In this document: in pieces, positions 1-7,945 of the stretch
Layout of the letters: every line of letters begins with the position of its first letter
Numbering within the stretch: position 1 is the first letter of the stretch
Notes under the pieces: generated by a model
The model's database searches: none
The model's input: only the letters and a program-made list of their open reading frames with translations
What the model was told of the DNA's origin: nothing
NCBI RefSeq assembly: GCF_004745075.1
Contig: NZ_RHFH01000007.1
Coordinates: forward strand, 186,001 to 250,000
DNA from: Brevibacterium sp. S111
GTDB lineage: Bacteria > Actinomycetota > Actinomycetes > Actinomycetales > Brevibacteriaceae
DNA length: 64,000 bases
Direction of reading: 5' to 3'
Position numbers and translations under genes: made by a program

Positions 1-648
1 CTCCTCGAGTCCGCGACGGATGAGCCATGCGGTGAGCACGACGAGGGCCGACAGCCAGAACGGCACACGCCAGCCCCAGCTGAACAGGGCCTCATCGGGC
101 AGGAACGCGGTGAAGGGGATGAAGACTGCGGTGGCCAGCAGAGTGCCGAACTGGGTTCCGTGCAGTGTCCAGCTCGTCGTCCACGAACGCCTCTCCTCCG
201 CTGAATGCTCGAGTGAGACAGAGATCGCGCTCGCCTGCTCACCGGAGGCGGAGAGCCCCTGAATGATGCGGCAGAGCACGAGCAGCGCCGGCGCCAGCAT
301 TCCGACCTGGTCATAGGTCGGCAGGCAGCCGACGATGAACGTCGAGATGCCCATGAGGAAGAGGGTGAGCATGAGGACGAACTTGCGACCGAAGCGGTCA
401 CCGAGCGGTCCCATGATGAGGGCGCCCAAGGGCCTGACCACGTAGGCGACGCCGACGGTGCCCATGGCCAGGAGGATGGAGATTCCCGGAGCGGTGGTCT
501 CGGGGAAGAACAGGGTGTTGAGCACCAGTGCGGCTGCGGTCCCGTAGACCGCGAAGTCGTAGTACTCGAGTGCGGAACCCGTCCAGCTCGACAGGGCCGC
601 ACGAAGCGGCGTCTTCGGCGGGCGAGCTTCCTCGATCGCGTTGTTCAT
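1..648 (-). CDS. MHS-family MFS transporter, 3' end cut by window (probable quinate/shikimate importer)
   Basis: The 216 visible codons encode the N-terminal half of a major facilitator of the metabolite:H+ symporter (MHS) subfamily, an inner-membrane proton symporter for organic acids. Visible signatures are SALEYYDFAVYG in helix 1 and the loop 2-3 motif GPLGDRFGRK near residue 86. The start is the ATG at 646-648, with GAGGAGG almost directly upstream (the spacing is short). The gene is divergent from the IclR gene and the aroQ/qsuD-like genes, so by context (ShiA/QsuA-like) I infer quinate or shikimate as substrate. The C-terminal half lies outside the window, so the substrate is not proven. 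Confidence 0.85.
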   Translation of the reverse strand, partial: MNNAIEEARPPKTPLRAALSSWTGSALEYYDFAVYGTAAALVLNTLFFPETTAPGISILLAMGTVGVAYVVRPLGALIMGPLGDRFGRKFVLMLTLFLMGISTFIVGCLPTYDQVGMLAPALLVLCRIIQGLSASGEQASAISVSLEHSAEERRSWTTSWTLHGTQFGTLLATAVFIPFTAFLPDEALFSWGWRVPFWLSALVVLTAWLIRRGLEE

Positions 649-721
649 GCCTCCTCGCATTTCTCATTCACTGGGTGCGTCATCGGCTCATCGAATCGAC
701 GTTTAATTGCCATAGTGTGGC

Positions 722-731
722 AACAATTGTT
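722..731. promoter_or_regulatory. Perfect AACAATTGTT palindrome between divergent transporter and IclR gene
   Basis: A 10-bp perfect inverted repeat lies in the AT-richer middle of the 205-bp divergent intergenic region, about 75 bp from the transporter start and 120 bp from the iclR start. IclR regulators bind short palindromes in such positions and often autoregulate. This makes it the best operator candidate here, by inference only. Confidence 0.4.
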
Positions 732-853
732 ACATGGTGGTTTACAGTGTGATTGAGATGACATAGTCTGTCAACGTGCGCCACGGGAATTCTGCATCAC
801 GGACACCCGACCCGGCACCATCGATCCGATCCAGCAACGCAAGGAGGCGAAGC

Positions 854-1603
854 ATGCCGCCCAAGGGCTCGAACGCGGTGACGAAGACCTTCGAGATGCT
901 CGACCTGCTCGGCGAATCTCCCGAGGGAATCAGCGCCGCCCAGGCCGCCGACGTCACCGGCTACCCGTTCTCGACGGCCTATCGCCTCCTCGGCGGGCTC
1001 GTCGAATCGGGGTACGCGCACTTCGACGCACGCACGAAGATCTACACCCTCGGCATGGAGGTCTTCCGGCTGGCCCAGAAGGTCGCGCATCGACGCGGGC
1101 TGTCCGGAGCGACGAAGGAACTGCTGCGGGAGCTGACGGAAACCACCGGCGAATCGAGCATCCTCGCCATCCGCCGCGGAAACGCCGCACTGACAGTGCT
1201 CACCGTCGACGGCCCGCAGTTCCGCACGACCACGGACCCCGGCGATGAATCTCCGCTGCACACCTCTTCGCTCGGCCAGGCCCTGCTCGCCCATGACCCG
1301 AACGCCGACGCCACGATCGAGGCTCTCGACCTCGTCGCCCGCACCCCGAACTCGATCACCGACCCGGCGAAGATGCGGTCTCGACTCGAGCGGATCCGCA
1401 CCGACGGCTGGGCAGGCCAATCCGAGGAGAATGACATCGGCATGAACGCCCTGGCCGTGCCCGTCTTCGACCTCGACGGGACACTGCTGGCCTCTCTGGC
1501 GCTCGCGGCTCCGGTCTTCCGGCGCACCCTCGACGAGCTCATCGACTTCGTCCCCCAACTGACCGAGACCGCCGCGGCCATCGCGGCCCGATTCCCGAGG
1601 TGA
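854..1603 (+). CDS. IclR-family transcriptional regulator of quinate/shikimate cluster
   Basis: 249-residue DNA-binding regulator. The N-terminal winged helix (about residues 5-65, containing [20 protein letters not shown]) is followed by the IclR effector-binding domain (about 75-245). I chose the ATG at 854 because AAGGAGG (841-847) precedes it at ideal spacing and the protein then begins like other IclR members ([13 protein letters not shown]); an upstream in-frame ATG at 776 would add 26 low-complexity residues. The stop overlaps the GTG alternative start of aroQ. By position it is expected to control the divergent transporter and the downstream aroQ-qsuD genes, with quinate, shikimate or an aromatic intermediate as ligand. 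The ligand is inferred. Confidence 0.9.
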   Translation: MPPKGSNAVTKTFEMLDLLGESPEGISAAQAADVTGYPFSTAYRLLGGLVESGYAHFDARTKIYTLGMEVFRLAQKVAHRRGLSGATKELLRELTETTGESSILAIRRGNAALTVLTVDGPQFRTTTDPGDESPLHTSSLGQALLAHDPNADATIEALDLVARTPNSITDPAKMRSRLERIRTDGWAGQSEENDIGMNALAVPVFDLDGTLLASLALAAPVFRRTLDELIDFVPQLTETAAAIAARFPR

Positions 1604-1605
1604 GC

Positions 1606-2058
1606 ATGCCCGAGATCCTCGTCCTCAACGGACCCAACCTCAACCTCCTCGGCGAACGCGAACCTGAGATCTACGGCCGCACCACCCTGGCCGACATCGA
1701 GGAGATGTGCACCGATGCCGCGGCCGAGGCGGGACTGACCACTCGCTGCATCCAGAGCAACCATGAGGGCGGGCTCATCGACGCCGTTCATGAGGCCCGG
1801 CACTCCACGGTCGGGGCGATCATCAACGCCGGAGCGTACACGCACACCTCCCTGGCTCTGCACGATGCGCTGAAGTCCTACGATCATCCGATCATCGAGG
1901 TGCACCTGAGCAACCCGCATGCGCGGGAAGCCGTGCGCCACCATTCCTTTCTCTCACCCGTGGCCTCAGCCGTCATCGCCGGAGCCGGCGCGAAAGGCTA
2001 CGTCCACGCGGTGGAGATCCTCATCGACCTCACTCTGAACACGAAAGCGAGACTATGA
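1606..2058 (+). CDS. aroQ: Type II 3-dehydroquinate dehydratase (AroQ/QsuC)
   Basis: 150 residues, the usual size of the dodecameric type II enzyme that interconverts 3-dehydroquinate and 3-dehydroshikimate in the cytoplasm. Motifs seen: [20 protein letters not shown] with the catalytic Tyr, [26 protein letters not shown], and [17 protein letters not shown] with the catalytic His. The start is probably the ATG at 1606 with GAGGTG just upstream; a GTG at 1600 overlapping the iclR stop is the alternative. Its end overlaps the next gene by ATGA, so the two are translationally coupled. With an IclR gene and a QsuD-like partner, a catabolic role is more likely than a biosynthetic one. Confidence 0.95.
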   Translation: MPEILVLNGPNLNLLGEREPEIYGRTTLADIEEMCTDAAAEAGLTTRCIQSNHEGGLIDAVHEARHSTVGAIINAGAYTHTSLALHDALKSYDHPIIEVHLSNPHAREAVRHHSFLSPVASAVIAGAGAKGYVHAVEILIDLTLNTKARL

Positions 2059-2915
2059 CCGCATCCCTCCTCCTCGGCCTCATCGGCGAAGGCATCTCCG
2101 CCTCCCGCACCCCACGGATGCATGAGAACGAAGGCGCCGCCCACTCCATCCCCACGATCTACCGCACCATCGACGTCGCCGAACGTCGACTTACGAGCGC
2201 CACGCTTAACGAACTGCTCACTGCGGCGATCCGACTCGGGTTCAACGGGCTCAACATCACCCACCCGTTCAAGCAGCAGGTCATCGGTCTCCTCGATTCC
2301 GTCGATCCGGTCGCGGCGCGCATCGGTTCGGTCAACACCGTCGTCATCGATGAGCAGGGCCGCACAACCGGGTACAACACCGACGTCACGGGTTTCGCCG
2401 CCGGATTCCGTGCCGGTTTGGACGGCGCCGACACCGAGGCGGTCGTGCAGATCGGTGCGGGCGGAGCCGGCCGGGCGGTCGGGTTCGCCCTCGCCGAAAT
2501 CGGGGTGGGTCAGCTCATCATCGCCGATACCGATGTCGACCGGGCCGCGGGCCTGGCCGCGGACATCGGGGAGGCTGCGGATTCTCCGAACCGGGCGCGA
2601 GCGATCGGGCTCGATGAGCTGGCCGGGGCGGCCGCCTCGGCGAGGGGGATCGTCAACGCCACCCCGGTGGGGATGAAAGCCTACCCGGGCACGCCCGTCG
2701 ACACCTCGGTGTTCGGCGCGGATACGTGGGTGGCCGATGTCGTGTACTTCCCCCTCGAGACGCAGCTGCTCGCCGAGGCCAGGGCCAAGGGGTGCCGTAC
2801 GCTCGACGGCTCGGGGATGGCGGTCAATCAGGCCATCGACGCTTTCGAACTCTTCAGCGGGCAGCAGGCGGATCCGCAGCGCATGCGCGAGACCTTCCTG
2901 TCGTTCGGGGCCTGA
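2055..2915 (+). CDS. qsuD: Quinate/shikimate dehydrogenase (QsuD-like AroE)
   Basis: 286-residue AroE-family NAD(P)-dependent dehydrogenase. The substrate-binding N-terminus carries S17-R-T19-P; the Ser-x-Thr form matches Corynebacterium glutamicum quinate/shikimate dehydrogenase, whereas biosynthetic AroE enzymes normally have Ser-x-Ser. Further signatures: [11 protein letters not shown] with the catalytic Lys, [16 protein letters not shown], and the Rossmann glycine motif [15 protein letters not shown] near residue 135. It overlaps aroQ by ATGA. It probably oxidises quinate to dehydroquinate and shikimate to dehydroshikimate for entry to protocatechuate; the dehydroshikimate dehydratase is not in the window. 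The catabolic assignment is an inference from the motif and neighbours. Confidence 0.88.
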   Translation: MTASLLLGLIGEGISASRTPRMHENEGAAHSIPTIYRTIDVAERRLTSATLNELLTAAIRLGFNGLNITHPFKQQVIGLLDSVDPVAARIGSVNTVVIDEQGRTTGYNTDVTGFAAGFRAGLDGADTEAVVQIGAGGAGRAVGFALAEIGVGQLIIADTDVDRAAGLAADIGEAADSPNRARAIGLDELAGAAASARGIVNATPVGMKAYPGTPVDTSVFGADTWVADVVYFPLETQLLAEARAKGCRTLDGSGMAVNQAIDAFELFSGQQADPQRMRETFLSFGA

Positions 2916-2930
2916 ACCGGCTCCGAACGG

Positions 2931-3731
2931 TCAGCCCCCGGAGCTGTCGTCGGCAGCCTGCGTCTTCTTCTGTTTGCGGTATTCCTTGGCGAAGCTGAAG
3001 ACGAAGATGCCGACGATGAGCGCCAGGGTCAGCCACAGCGCGTACTTGTCGATGACCTTGAGGACGTCGACGGCGGTCTCGCCGAGCTGGTAGCCCAGCG
3101 CGGTCCAGATGAGGGTGAAGACCACGCAGCCGAGGAGGTCGGCGACGAGGAAGAGGGACAGACGCATCCGCGTCCATCCGGCGGCGAGGTAGACGAGTGT
3201 GCCGGGAATGCCCGGGCAGCGGGAGATGACGGTCATGAGGAAGAGCGCCCAGTTCGGGATCTTCTTCAGCTGGTTGATGCGTTTGAGCTGGCGTTCGTTC
3301 TGCGCGAAGAGCCGCAGGACCCCGTCACCCCAGCGGCGGCCGGCCAGCCAGAACGCCCAATCGAGTTTCGCCATGCCGATGAATCCGGCGCCGATGACCA
3401 GCCACAGCGGGATCTCGCCGACGCGGGCATAGGCGGCCGCGGCGACGATCGAGGTCTTCGCTCCGTTGATGAACTCTTGGGCGACCGGGGCGTGGACGAG
3501 CATCCAGGGGCGAAACGGCATGAGCCCGAGATAGATGAGCGGGACGCCGATGATGATGAACAGCAACAGCTTGTCCAGGCCCTGGGCTTTGCCCTTCCAG
3601 GGTTTGATCGCGGCCCAGGGGTTCTCCGTGGGAGAGTCTGATGACTCCTGTGCGCTCTCCGATTCCTCTGGCTCTTCGCCACCGTGAGGGATGGGCTCGG
3701 CATCCTCACGGGGGATGCGTTCGTCGCTCAT
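2931..3731 (-). CDS. DedA/VTT-domain membrane protein
   Basis: 266 residues: an acidic, proline-rich cytosolic N-terminus (1-45), then a VTT (SNARE-associated) membrane domain with hydrophobic stretches at about 55-75, 105-130, 165-190, 205-225 and 235-255. The re-entrant region contains RCPGIPGTLVYLAAG, matching the conserved F/SRxxPxxxG segment of the DedA family, whose members act as phospholipid flippases or affect membrane energetics. The start has an RBS (CAGGAG). It is convergent with the quinate genes (16 bp gap) and has no obvious functional link to its neighbours. Confidence 0.82.
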   Translation of the reverse strand: MSDERIPREDAEPIPHGGEEPEESESAQESSDSPTENPWAAIKPWKGKAQGLDKLLLFIIIGVPLIYLGLMPFRPWMLVHAPVAQEFINGAKTSIVAAAAYARVGEIPLWLVIGAGFIGMAKLDWAFWLAGRRWGDGVLRLFAQNERQLKRINQLKKIPNWALFLMTVISRCPGIPGTLVYLAAGWTRMRLSLFLVADLLGCVVFTLIWTALGYQLGETAVDVLKVIDKYALWLTLALIVGIFVFSFAKEYRKQKKTQAADDSSGG

Positions 3732-3812
3732 CGGGGCTCCTGCCGGTCGTCTGGGAGGTCGGCGCTTACGGTATCACAGGCGGATGAGCCGGTCCGGGTG
3801 AGCGCCGGCACG

Positions 3813-4853
3813 TCACTGCGCGGTGCTGCGGCGGGCATCGCCCCAGATGTCGACGCCGGAGTCGACGGCGTATTCGTCGATTGTCTTGAGCTCCTCGGCG
3901 CTCAGGGGCGCTGCGTCGAGGGCCGCGACATTGTGCTCGAGCTGTTCGACCCGGCTGGCCCCGATGACCAGGGAGGACACGCGGTCATCTCGCAGTGCCC
4001 AGGCCAGGGCCATCTGGGCCAGGGACTGACCGCGGGCGGTCGCGATGTCGTTGAGAGCCCGGATGCGTGCGAGGTTGTCGGCGTTGAGGAAGCCGTCCCT
4101 GAACGACGGGGTGCTCTTTCCCGCCCGTGAATCCTCGGGGACACCGCCGAGGTACTTGTCCGTGAGCAGGCCCTGTGCGAGAGGCGAGAACGCGATGACA
4201 CCGAGGCCCTCGCCCTCCGTGGTCTCGAGCAGTCCGTCGTCTTCGATCCACCGATTGACCATCGAGTAGGAGGGTTGGTGGATGAGCAGCGGTGTTCCCA
4301 GATCCCTGGCGATCTGAGCGGCCCGGGCAGTGTCGGCGGCGGAGTACGAGGAGATGCCGGCGTAGAGCGCACGCCCGGAACGGACTGCCGTGTCGAGGGC
4401 GCCGATCGTCTCCTCGAGCGGTGTCGAGGCGTCCGGGCGGTGGGAGTAGAAGATGTCGACGTAGTCGAGCCCGAGCCTGCGCAGCGAAGCATCGAGGCTG
4501 GCCAGCAGGTATTTGCGGCTGCCGCCCGGACCGCCGTAGGGGCCGGGGTGCATGCCCCATCCGGCCTTCGTCGAGATGATGAGTTCGTCGCGGTAAGGGA
4601 GGAGGTCTTCGCGCAGCAGTCGTCCGAAGTTGGTTTCGGCCGAGCCCGGAGGAGGTCCGTAGTTGTTCGCGAGGTCGAAGTGCGTGATTCCGAGGTCGAA
4701 GGCCCGGCGGACGATATCGCGCTGATTCTGGAAGGCGACGTCGTCACCGAAGTTGTGCCACAGCCCCAGTGAGAGTGCGGGCAGGAGGAGCCCGGACCGG
4801 CCGACTGGGCGGTAGGTCATCGAGTCGTAGCGGTTCTCGGCGGCTAGGTGCAC
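3813..4853 (-). CDS. Aldo/keto reductase, YghZ (L-glyceraldehyde-3-phosphate reductase) type
   Basis: 346 residues from a GTG start, the same length as Escherichia coli YghZ. I chose GTG 4853 because CCAGGAG lies about 5 bases upstream and homology begins at once (VHLAAENRYDSMTYRPVGRSG); the longer open frame to 4919 adds unlike residues. Catalytic residues are visible: Asp and Tyr in DLANNYGPPPGSAE, Lys in STKAGWG, His in IFYSHRPD. The NADPH-binding C-terminal motif IGASRVEQLEHN is present. The fold is a TIM barrel, NADPH-dependent and cytosolic. The family reduces L-G3P and toxic aldehydes such as methylglyoxal; the physiological substrate here is unknown. Confidence 0.9.
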   Translation of the reverse strand: MHLAAENRYDSMTYRPVGRSGLLLPALSLGLWHNFGDDVAFQNQRDIVRRAFDLGITHFDLANNYGPPPGSAETNFGRLLREDLLPYRDELIISTKAGWGMHPGPYGGPGGSRKYLLASLDASLRRLGLDYVDIFYSHRPDASTPLEETIGALDTAVRSGRALYAGISSYSAADTARAAQIARDLGTPLLIHQPSYSMVNRWIEDDGLLETTEGEGLGVIAFSPLAQGLLTDKYLGGVPEDSRAGKSTPSFRDGFLNADNLARIRALNDIATARGQSLAQMALAWALRDDRVSSLVIGASRVEQLEHNVAALDAAPLSAEELKTIDEYAVDSGVDIWGDARRSTAQ

Positions 4854-4988
4854 ACGTACTCCTGGGTTTCGCGCGGATGGCTGTATCCCCAGATTAGTAC
4901 GGACCGCACCCGAAGGCACGGTTCGTACTCGGCCGTACCGTTCGTGGCCCCAGCTTGTCGGTGCCCGGTGCGGTGGCGGTTGCGCCCG

Positions 4989-5309
4989 TCAGTCCGCGTT
5001 CGGGTCCGCCTTCACCCCCGCCGAGGCGGCCAGCTCGCTGATCGTGCCCGCGAGGTCGAGGTCGCGTTCGGTTACGGCATTCGTGTCGTGGCTGGTCAGC
5101 TGGATGTCGACGTGGGGGAACGTCAGGGTGATGTCGGGATGGTGGCCGGCATCCTCGGCGGCTGCGCCGATCTTATTGATGAGGTCGAGGCCGGTCGCAA
5201 AATCACCGGTGAGCAGTCGAGTGCTGATCGTGTCATTCCGAGCCTGCCAGTCGGCCAGACCATTGTTGTTGAGGGCGGCAGTCAGGTTCTGTCCGGTATA
5301 TGCAGTCAT
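4989..5309 (-). CDS. phhB: Pterin-4a-carbinolamine dehydratase family protein
   Basis: 106 residues, standard size for PCD/DCoH proteins. The family motif (E/K)xxxHHPxxxxxYxxVxxxxxTHxxxGxxxxD is recognisable as DAGHHPDITLTFPHVDIQL followed by TSHDTNAVTERDLDLA; the usual Tyr is Phe and the second His sits in TSHD. The reaction is dehydration of 4a-hydroxytetrahydrobiopterin in aromatic amino-acid hydroxylation, or moonlighting in other pterin steps. A TAGCAT box (minus strand, 5316-5321) ends 6 nt before the ATG, so the mRNA may be leaderless. No aromatic amino-acid hydroxylase gene is nearby. Confidence 0.85.
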   Translation of the reverse strand: MTAYTGQNLTAALNNNGLADWQARNDTISTRLLTGDFATGLDLINKIGAAAEDAGHHPDITLTFPHVDIQLTSHDTNAVTERDLDLAGTISELAASAGVKADPNAD

Positions 5310-5389
5310 GGCTTCATGCTAGGGACTTCACGGTCCCGCGTGAACCCCTTGTGTCTGACTCCCGTAGGCCGGGGCGTAACGTTGCGCCA

Positions 5390-6775
5390 GTGATTGGCTC
5401 AACCGCATACCTCGTGACGCTTCTCTTCGCGTCGATCGCGCTTCTCATCCTCCTCATCAACTGGAAGACGAAGCTGCATCCGTTCCTCGCCCTCCTCATC
5501 ACCTCTGCGGTGACGGCGCTTGCGGCCGGAGAGGAGGTCGGCAAGATCCCGGAAACGATCGTCGCCGGAGCCGGGGACACCCTCGGCGAGACCGGTGTCG
5601 TTGTCGCCCTCGGCGCGATGCTCGGTCGGCTCCTGGCCGACAGCGGCGCCATCCAGCGGATCGCAAACCTCGTCATCGAGCACTCCTCACCGAGGGTCGC
5701 CCCGTGGATCATGACGGGGGTCGCCTTCATCATCGGTATCCCGATGTTCTTCGAGGTCGGCCTCGTCGTTCTCATTCCGGTCATCTATGCGGTCGCGTCC
5801 CAGCTGGAGAAGAAGACCGGCCAGAAGAAGCTGTGGTACCTGCGGATCCTCGTCCCCGCTATCGCCGCTCTCGCCTGCCTCCACGGCATGGTCCCGCCCC
5901 ACCCGGGACCGCTCATCGCCGTGTCCGGACTGGGCGCAAACGTCGGAACGACGATCGGACTCGGCCTCGTCTGTGCGATTCCCACCGTCATCCTCGCCGG
6001 CCCGGTGTACGCCCGCTGGATCGCCCCGCGCGTCAAGCTCGAACCGACCGCCGACCTCATCGACCAATACACCGGAGCCCGCGCCGAGGTGGACTCACGG
6101 GAGCTGCGAACGATCCCCATCTGGCTCGCTTTCGTCACCGTCCTCGTCCCCGTCGTCCTCATGCTCGTGCACACCGTGGTGCAGCTCGTGGCGCCGGAAT
6201 CGTCCTTCGAACCCGTCGCCGAGGTCATCGGCAACCCGGTCATCGCCATGCTGGCAGGAGTCATCTTCGCCGCGATTGCGCTCGGGTGGACCTCGGGCAT
6301 GGGCGGAGAGCGGATCCGCAGCTCCTTCGGCGGCAGTCTCAAATCAATCGCCGGAGTCATTCTCATCATCGGCGGAGGTGGTGCCTTCAATGAGGTGCTC
6401 AAGGATTCGGGAATCGGCGACGCCGTCGTCGGTGCGACCTCTCACCTGGAGATGAACCTCATCCTGCTCGGCTGGTTCATCGGCATCCTGCTGTCGTTCG
6501 CCACAGGATCGGCGACTGTGGGAATCACCTCGGCGACCGGCATCGTCGCACCTCTCATCGGTGATCACTCCGGGGCATACGTGTCTCTGGTCGTCATCGC
6601 GATCGGTTCGGGCTCGATCGGCCTGAACTGGGTCAACCATGCGGGATTCTGGTTCGTCAAGGAGAGCTTCGGCATGACGATCGGCCAAGCGACGAAGACT
6701 CACATGATGGTCCAGACCCTCGTCAGCGTCTTCGGGCTGATCTTCGCCTTCCTGCTCTCGCTCCTCTTCGTCTGA
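5390..6775 (+). CDS. gntP: GntP-family gluconate:H+ symporter
   Basis: 461 residues with about 12-14 hydrophobic segments. Family hallmarks include GAMLGRLLADSGAIQRIA, FFEVGLVVLIPVIY, CLHGMVPPHPGPL, and the C-terminal SATVGITSATGIVAPL and GLNWVNHAGFWFVKE. It imports gluconate or a related sugar acid by proton symport. The start is assigned to GTG 5390: TAACGT (5377-5382) lies 7 nt upstream, the leaderless pattern seen repeatedly in this window, and there is no RBS for the upstream in-frame ATG at 5300, which overlaps the divergent phhB start. No gluconate kinase is adjacent, so the exact sugar acid is open. Confidence 0.9.
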   Translation: MIGSTAYLVTLLFASIALLILLINWKTKLHPFLALLITSAVTALAAGEEVGKIPETIVAGAGDTLGETGVVVALGAMLGRLLADSGAIQRIANLVIEHSSPRVAPWIMTGVAFIIGIPMFFEVGLVVLIPVIYAVASQLEKKTGQKKLWYLRILVPAIAALACLHGMVPPHPGPLIAVSGLGANVGTTIGLGLVCAIPTVILAGPVYARWIAPRVKLEPTADLIDQYTGARAEVDSRELRTIPIWLAFVTVLVPVVLMLVHTVVQLVAPESSFEPVAEVIGNPVIAMLAGVIFAAIALGWTSGMGGERIRSSFGGSLKSIAGVILIIGGGGAFNEVLKDSGIGDAVVGATSHLEMNLILLGWFIGILLSFATGSATVGITSATGIVAPLIGDHSGAYVSLVVIAIGSGSIGLNWVNHAGFWFVKESFGMTIGQATKTHMMVQTLVSVFGLIFAFLLSLLFV

Positions 6776-6846
6776 CCGCCGTCAGGGAGCCACCGTCGGG
6801 CACTCAGAATCCGCCGCCCAAGGCATCCCTCAGGCGGAAAGTGCGT

Positions 6847-6910
6847 CAGGTAGCGCGAAGCTCGAAAAAGTCGTCGCCAGTGAGAACTTTTTCGAGCTTC
6901 GCGTTACTTG
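6847..6910. repeat. 64-bp intergenic palindrome, copy 1 (25-bp arms)
   Basis: Left arm 6847-6871 and right arm 6886-6910 pair over 25 bp with two G-U wobbles and a 14-nt loop. The arms contain CGAAGCTCGAAAAAG and its complement. It is the same element as 12790-12853, with the wobble positions replaced there by Watson-Crick pairs. It may act as a terminator for gntP, but the T-rich run lies inside the stem rather than after it, so a dispersed palindromic repeat is equally likely. Confidence 0.8.
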
Positions 6911-7060
6911 AGAGGTGCGTGCACGGAATTTACGTGAGTGGTGACAGGCGGAACGCCCAGCCGCGCCGCGCGCCGCCCGGCCCGGCCTCACCCAGTTCCG
7001 CTTCGGCTGGGTTCACCGCGTCGCGTGCTGCGCGGCTCCGTCGGCTCTGCGGCACAAAAT

Positions 7061-7073
7061 AGACCAGTGGTCT
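7061..7073. promoter_or_regulatory. GntR operator candidate AGACCAGTGGTCT
   Basis: A perfect 13-bp palindrome (AGACCA-G-TGGTCT) sits 36 bp before the GTG start of the GntR regulator. The half-sites TGGTCT/AGACCA are those of NagR/DasR-type amino-sugar regulators (HutC subfamily), though in the opposite order around the centre. The position suits autoregulation of the whole amino-sugar operon. Confidence 0.55.
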
Positions 7074-7108
7074 TGAATTCAGTGTGTGACCTGTGACTCA
7101 ATGGTGGG

Positions 7109-7945
7109 GTGACGAAGTTCCACTCCATCCGGGATCAGCTCCTCGACCGCCTCGAAGAGATGGTCGCTGGCGAACAGTTCCCGCCCGAACGCCAGCTCGC
7201 CGAGACGCTGGGCATCTCACGGATGACCCTGCGCCGGGCGATCGACGAACTTGTGGCCAAAGGCGTCGTGAGGCGTCGGCACGGCACCGGGGTCTTCGCC
7301 CTCGGCCCGAAGCTCGACCAACCGCTGGCCGCGAGTTCCTTCACCGAGGACATGCTCGCCCGCGGGATGCGACCGGGCTCCCGTGTGCTCAGCTTCGACA
7401 CCGCTGCGGCCGGAGCGCACATCGCCCGCAGGCTCCACCTCGATGCCGGCGAGGAGGTCGTGGCGATCGTGCGCCTGCGGCTGGCCGACGAGGAGCCGAT
7501 CGCCCTCGAAGAGCTCCATGTCCCGTCCTCCCTGGTGCCGGGGCTGTGCGCCGAGGACCTGGAGAACAGTTCGTTCTACGTATTGCTTCGCGAGCGCTTC
7601 GGCATCAGCCTCAACCACAGCGTGCAGACGATCGAACCGACTCTTCTCGACGCTGCCGAGGCCAAGCATCTCGGCGTGGACGAACTCTCCGCCGCGCTGC
7701 TGTTCGAACGCACCTCCCGCGGCTCGGGCGATGTGCCCTTCGAGTTCGTCAGGTCCGTCTACCGCGGTGATCGCTACAAAGTCCGCACCGAACTCACCGT
7801 CCCCGACCGCACATCCGTCGTTTCGGGACCAACCGACACCGAAACCGACCATGTGAACCCCGACTACACACCCGTCGGTTCGGGACCGACAGACAACAAA
7901 TCCGACCACGCGAACCCCGACCACACGGGAGACGACCAGCCATGA
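7109..7945 (+). CDS. GntR/HutC-family regulator of anhydro-MurNAc operon
   Basis: 278 residues. Winged helix at about 1-70 (QFPPERQLAETLGISRMTLR, RRRHGTGVF) followed by a UTRA effector domain at about 85-230 that typically binds sugar phosphates. Start is GTG 7109, shortly after the operator-like palindrome. The last about 45 residues are an unusual hydrophilic tail made of two copies of a 19-residue unit encoded by a 57-nt tandem duplication (7814-7870, 7871-7927). The stop overlaps the anmK ATG (ATGA). Likely ligand: MurNAc-6-P or GlcNAc-6-P, inferred from the operon. Confidence 0.88.
   Translation: MTKFHSIRDQLLDRLEEMVAGEQFPPERQLAETLGISRMTLRRAIDELVAKGVVRRRHGTGVFALGPKLDQPLAASSFTEDMLARGMRPGSRVLSFDTAAAGAHIARRLHLDAGEEVVAIVRLRLADEEPIALEELHVPSSLVPGLCAEDLENSSFYVLLRERFGISLNHSVQTIEPTLLDAAEAKHLGVDELSAALLFERTSRGSGDVPFEFVRSVYRGDRYKVRTELTVPDRTSVVSGPTDTETDHVNPDYTPVGSGPTDNKSDHANPDHTGDDQP

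Larger units (their letters stand above)
6776..7108. other. 333-bp gene-free stretch between gntP and the GntR operon
   Basis: It holds the long palindrome described at 6847-6910, a GC-rich segment (6950-7050) with a small CCCAG/CTGGG stem-loop but no convincing reading frame, and the GntR operator candidate at 7061-7073 close to the operon start. I see no RNA gene or small ORF with an RBS. Confidence 0.6.

Noticed and set aside
20-262. 80-codon plus-strand frame at the window start
   Set aside because: Antisense to the MHS transporter, whose minus-strand reading frame has the family motifs.
7814-7927. Spaced repeats as a CRISPR-like array
   Set aside because: Only two units, no spacers, and in frame within the GntR gene.
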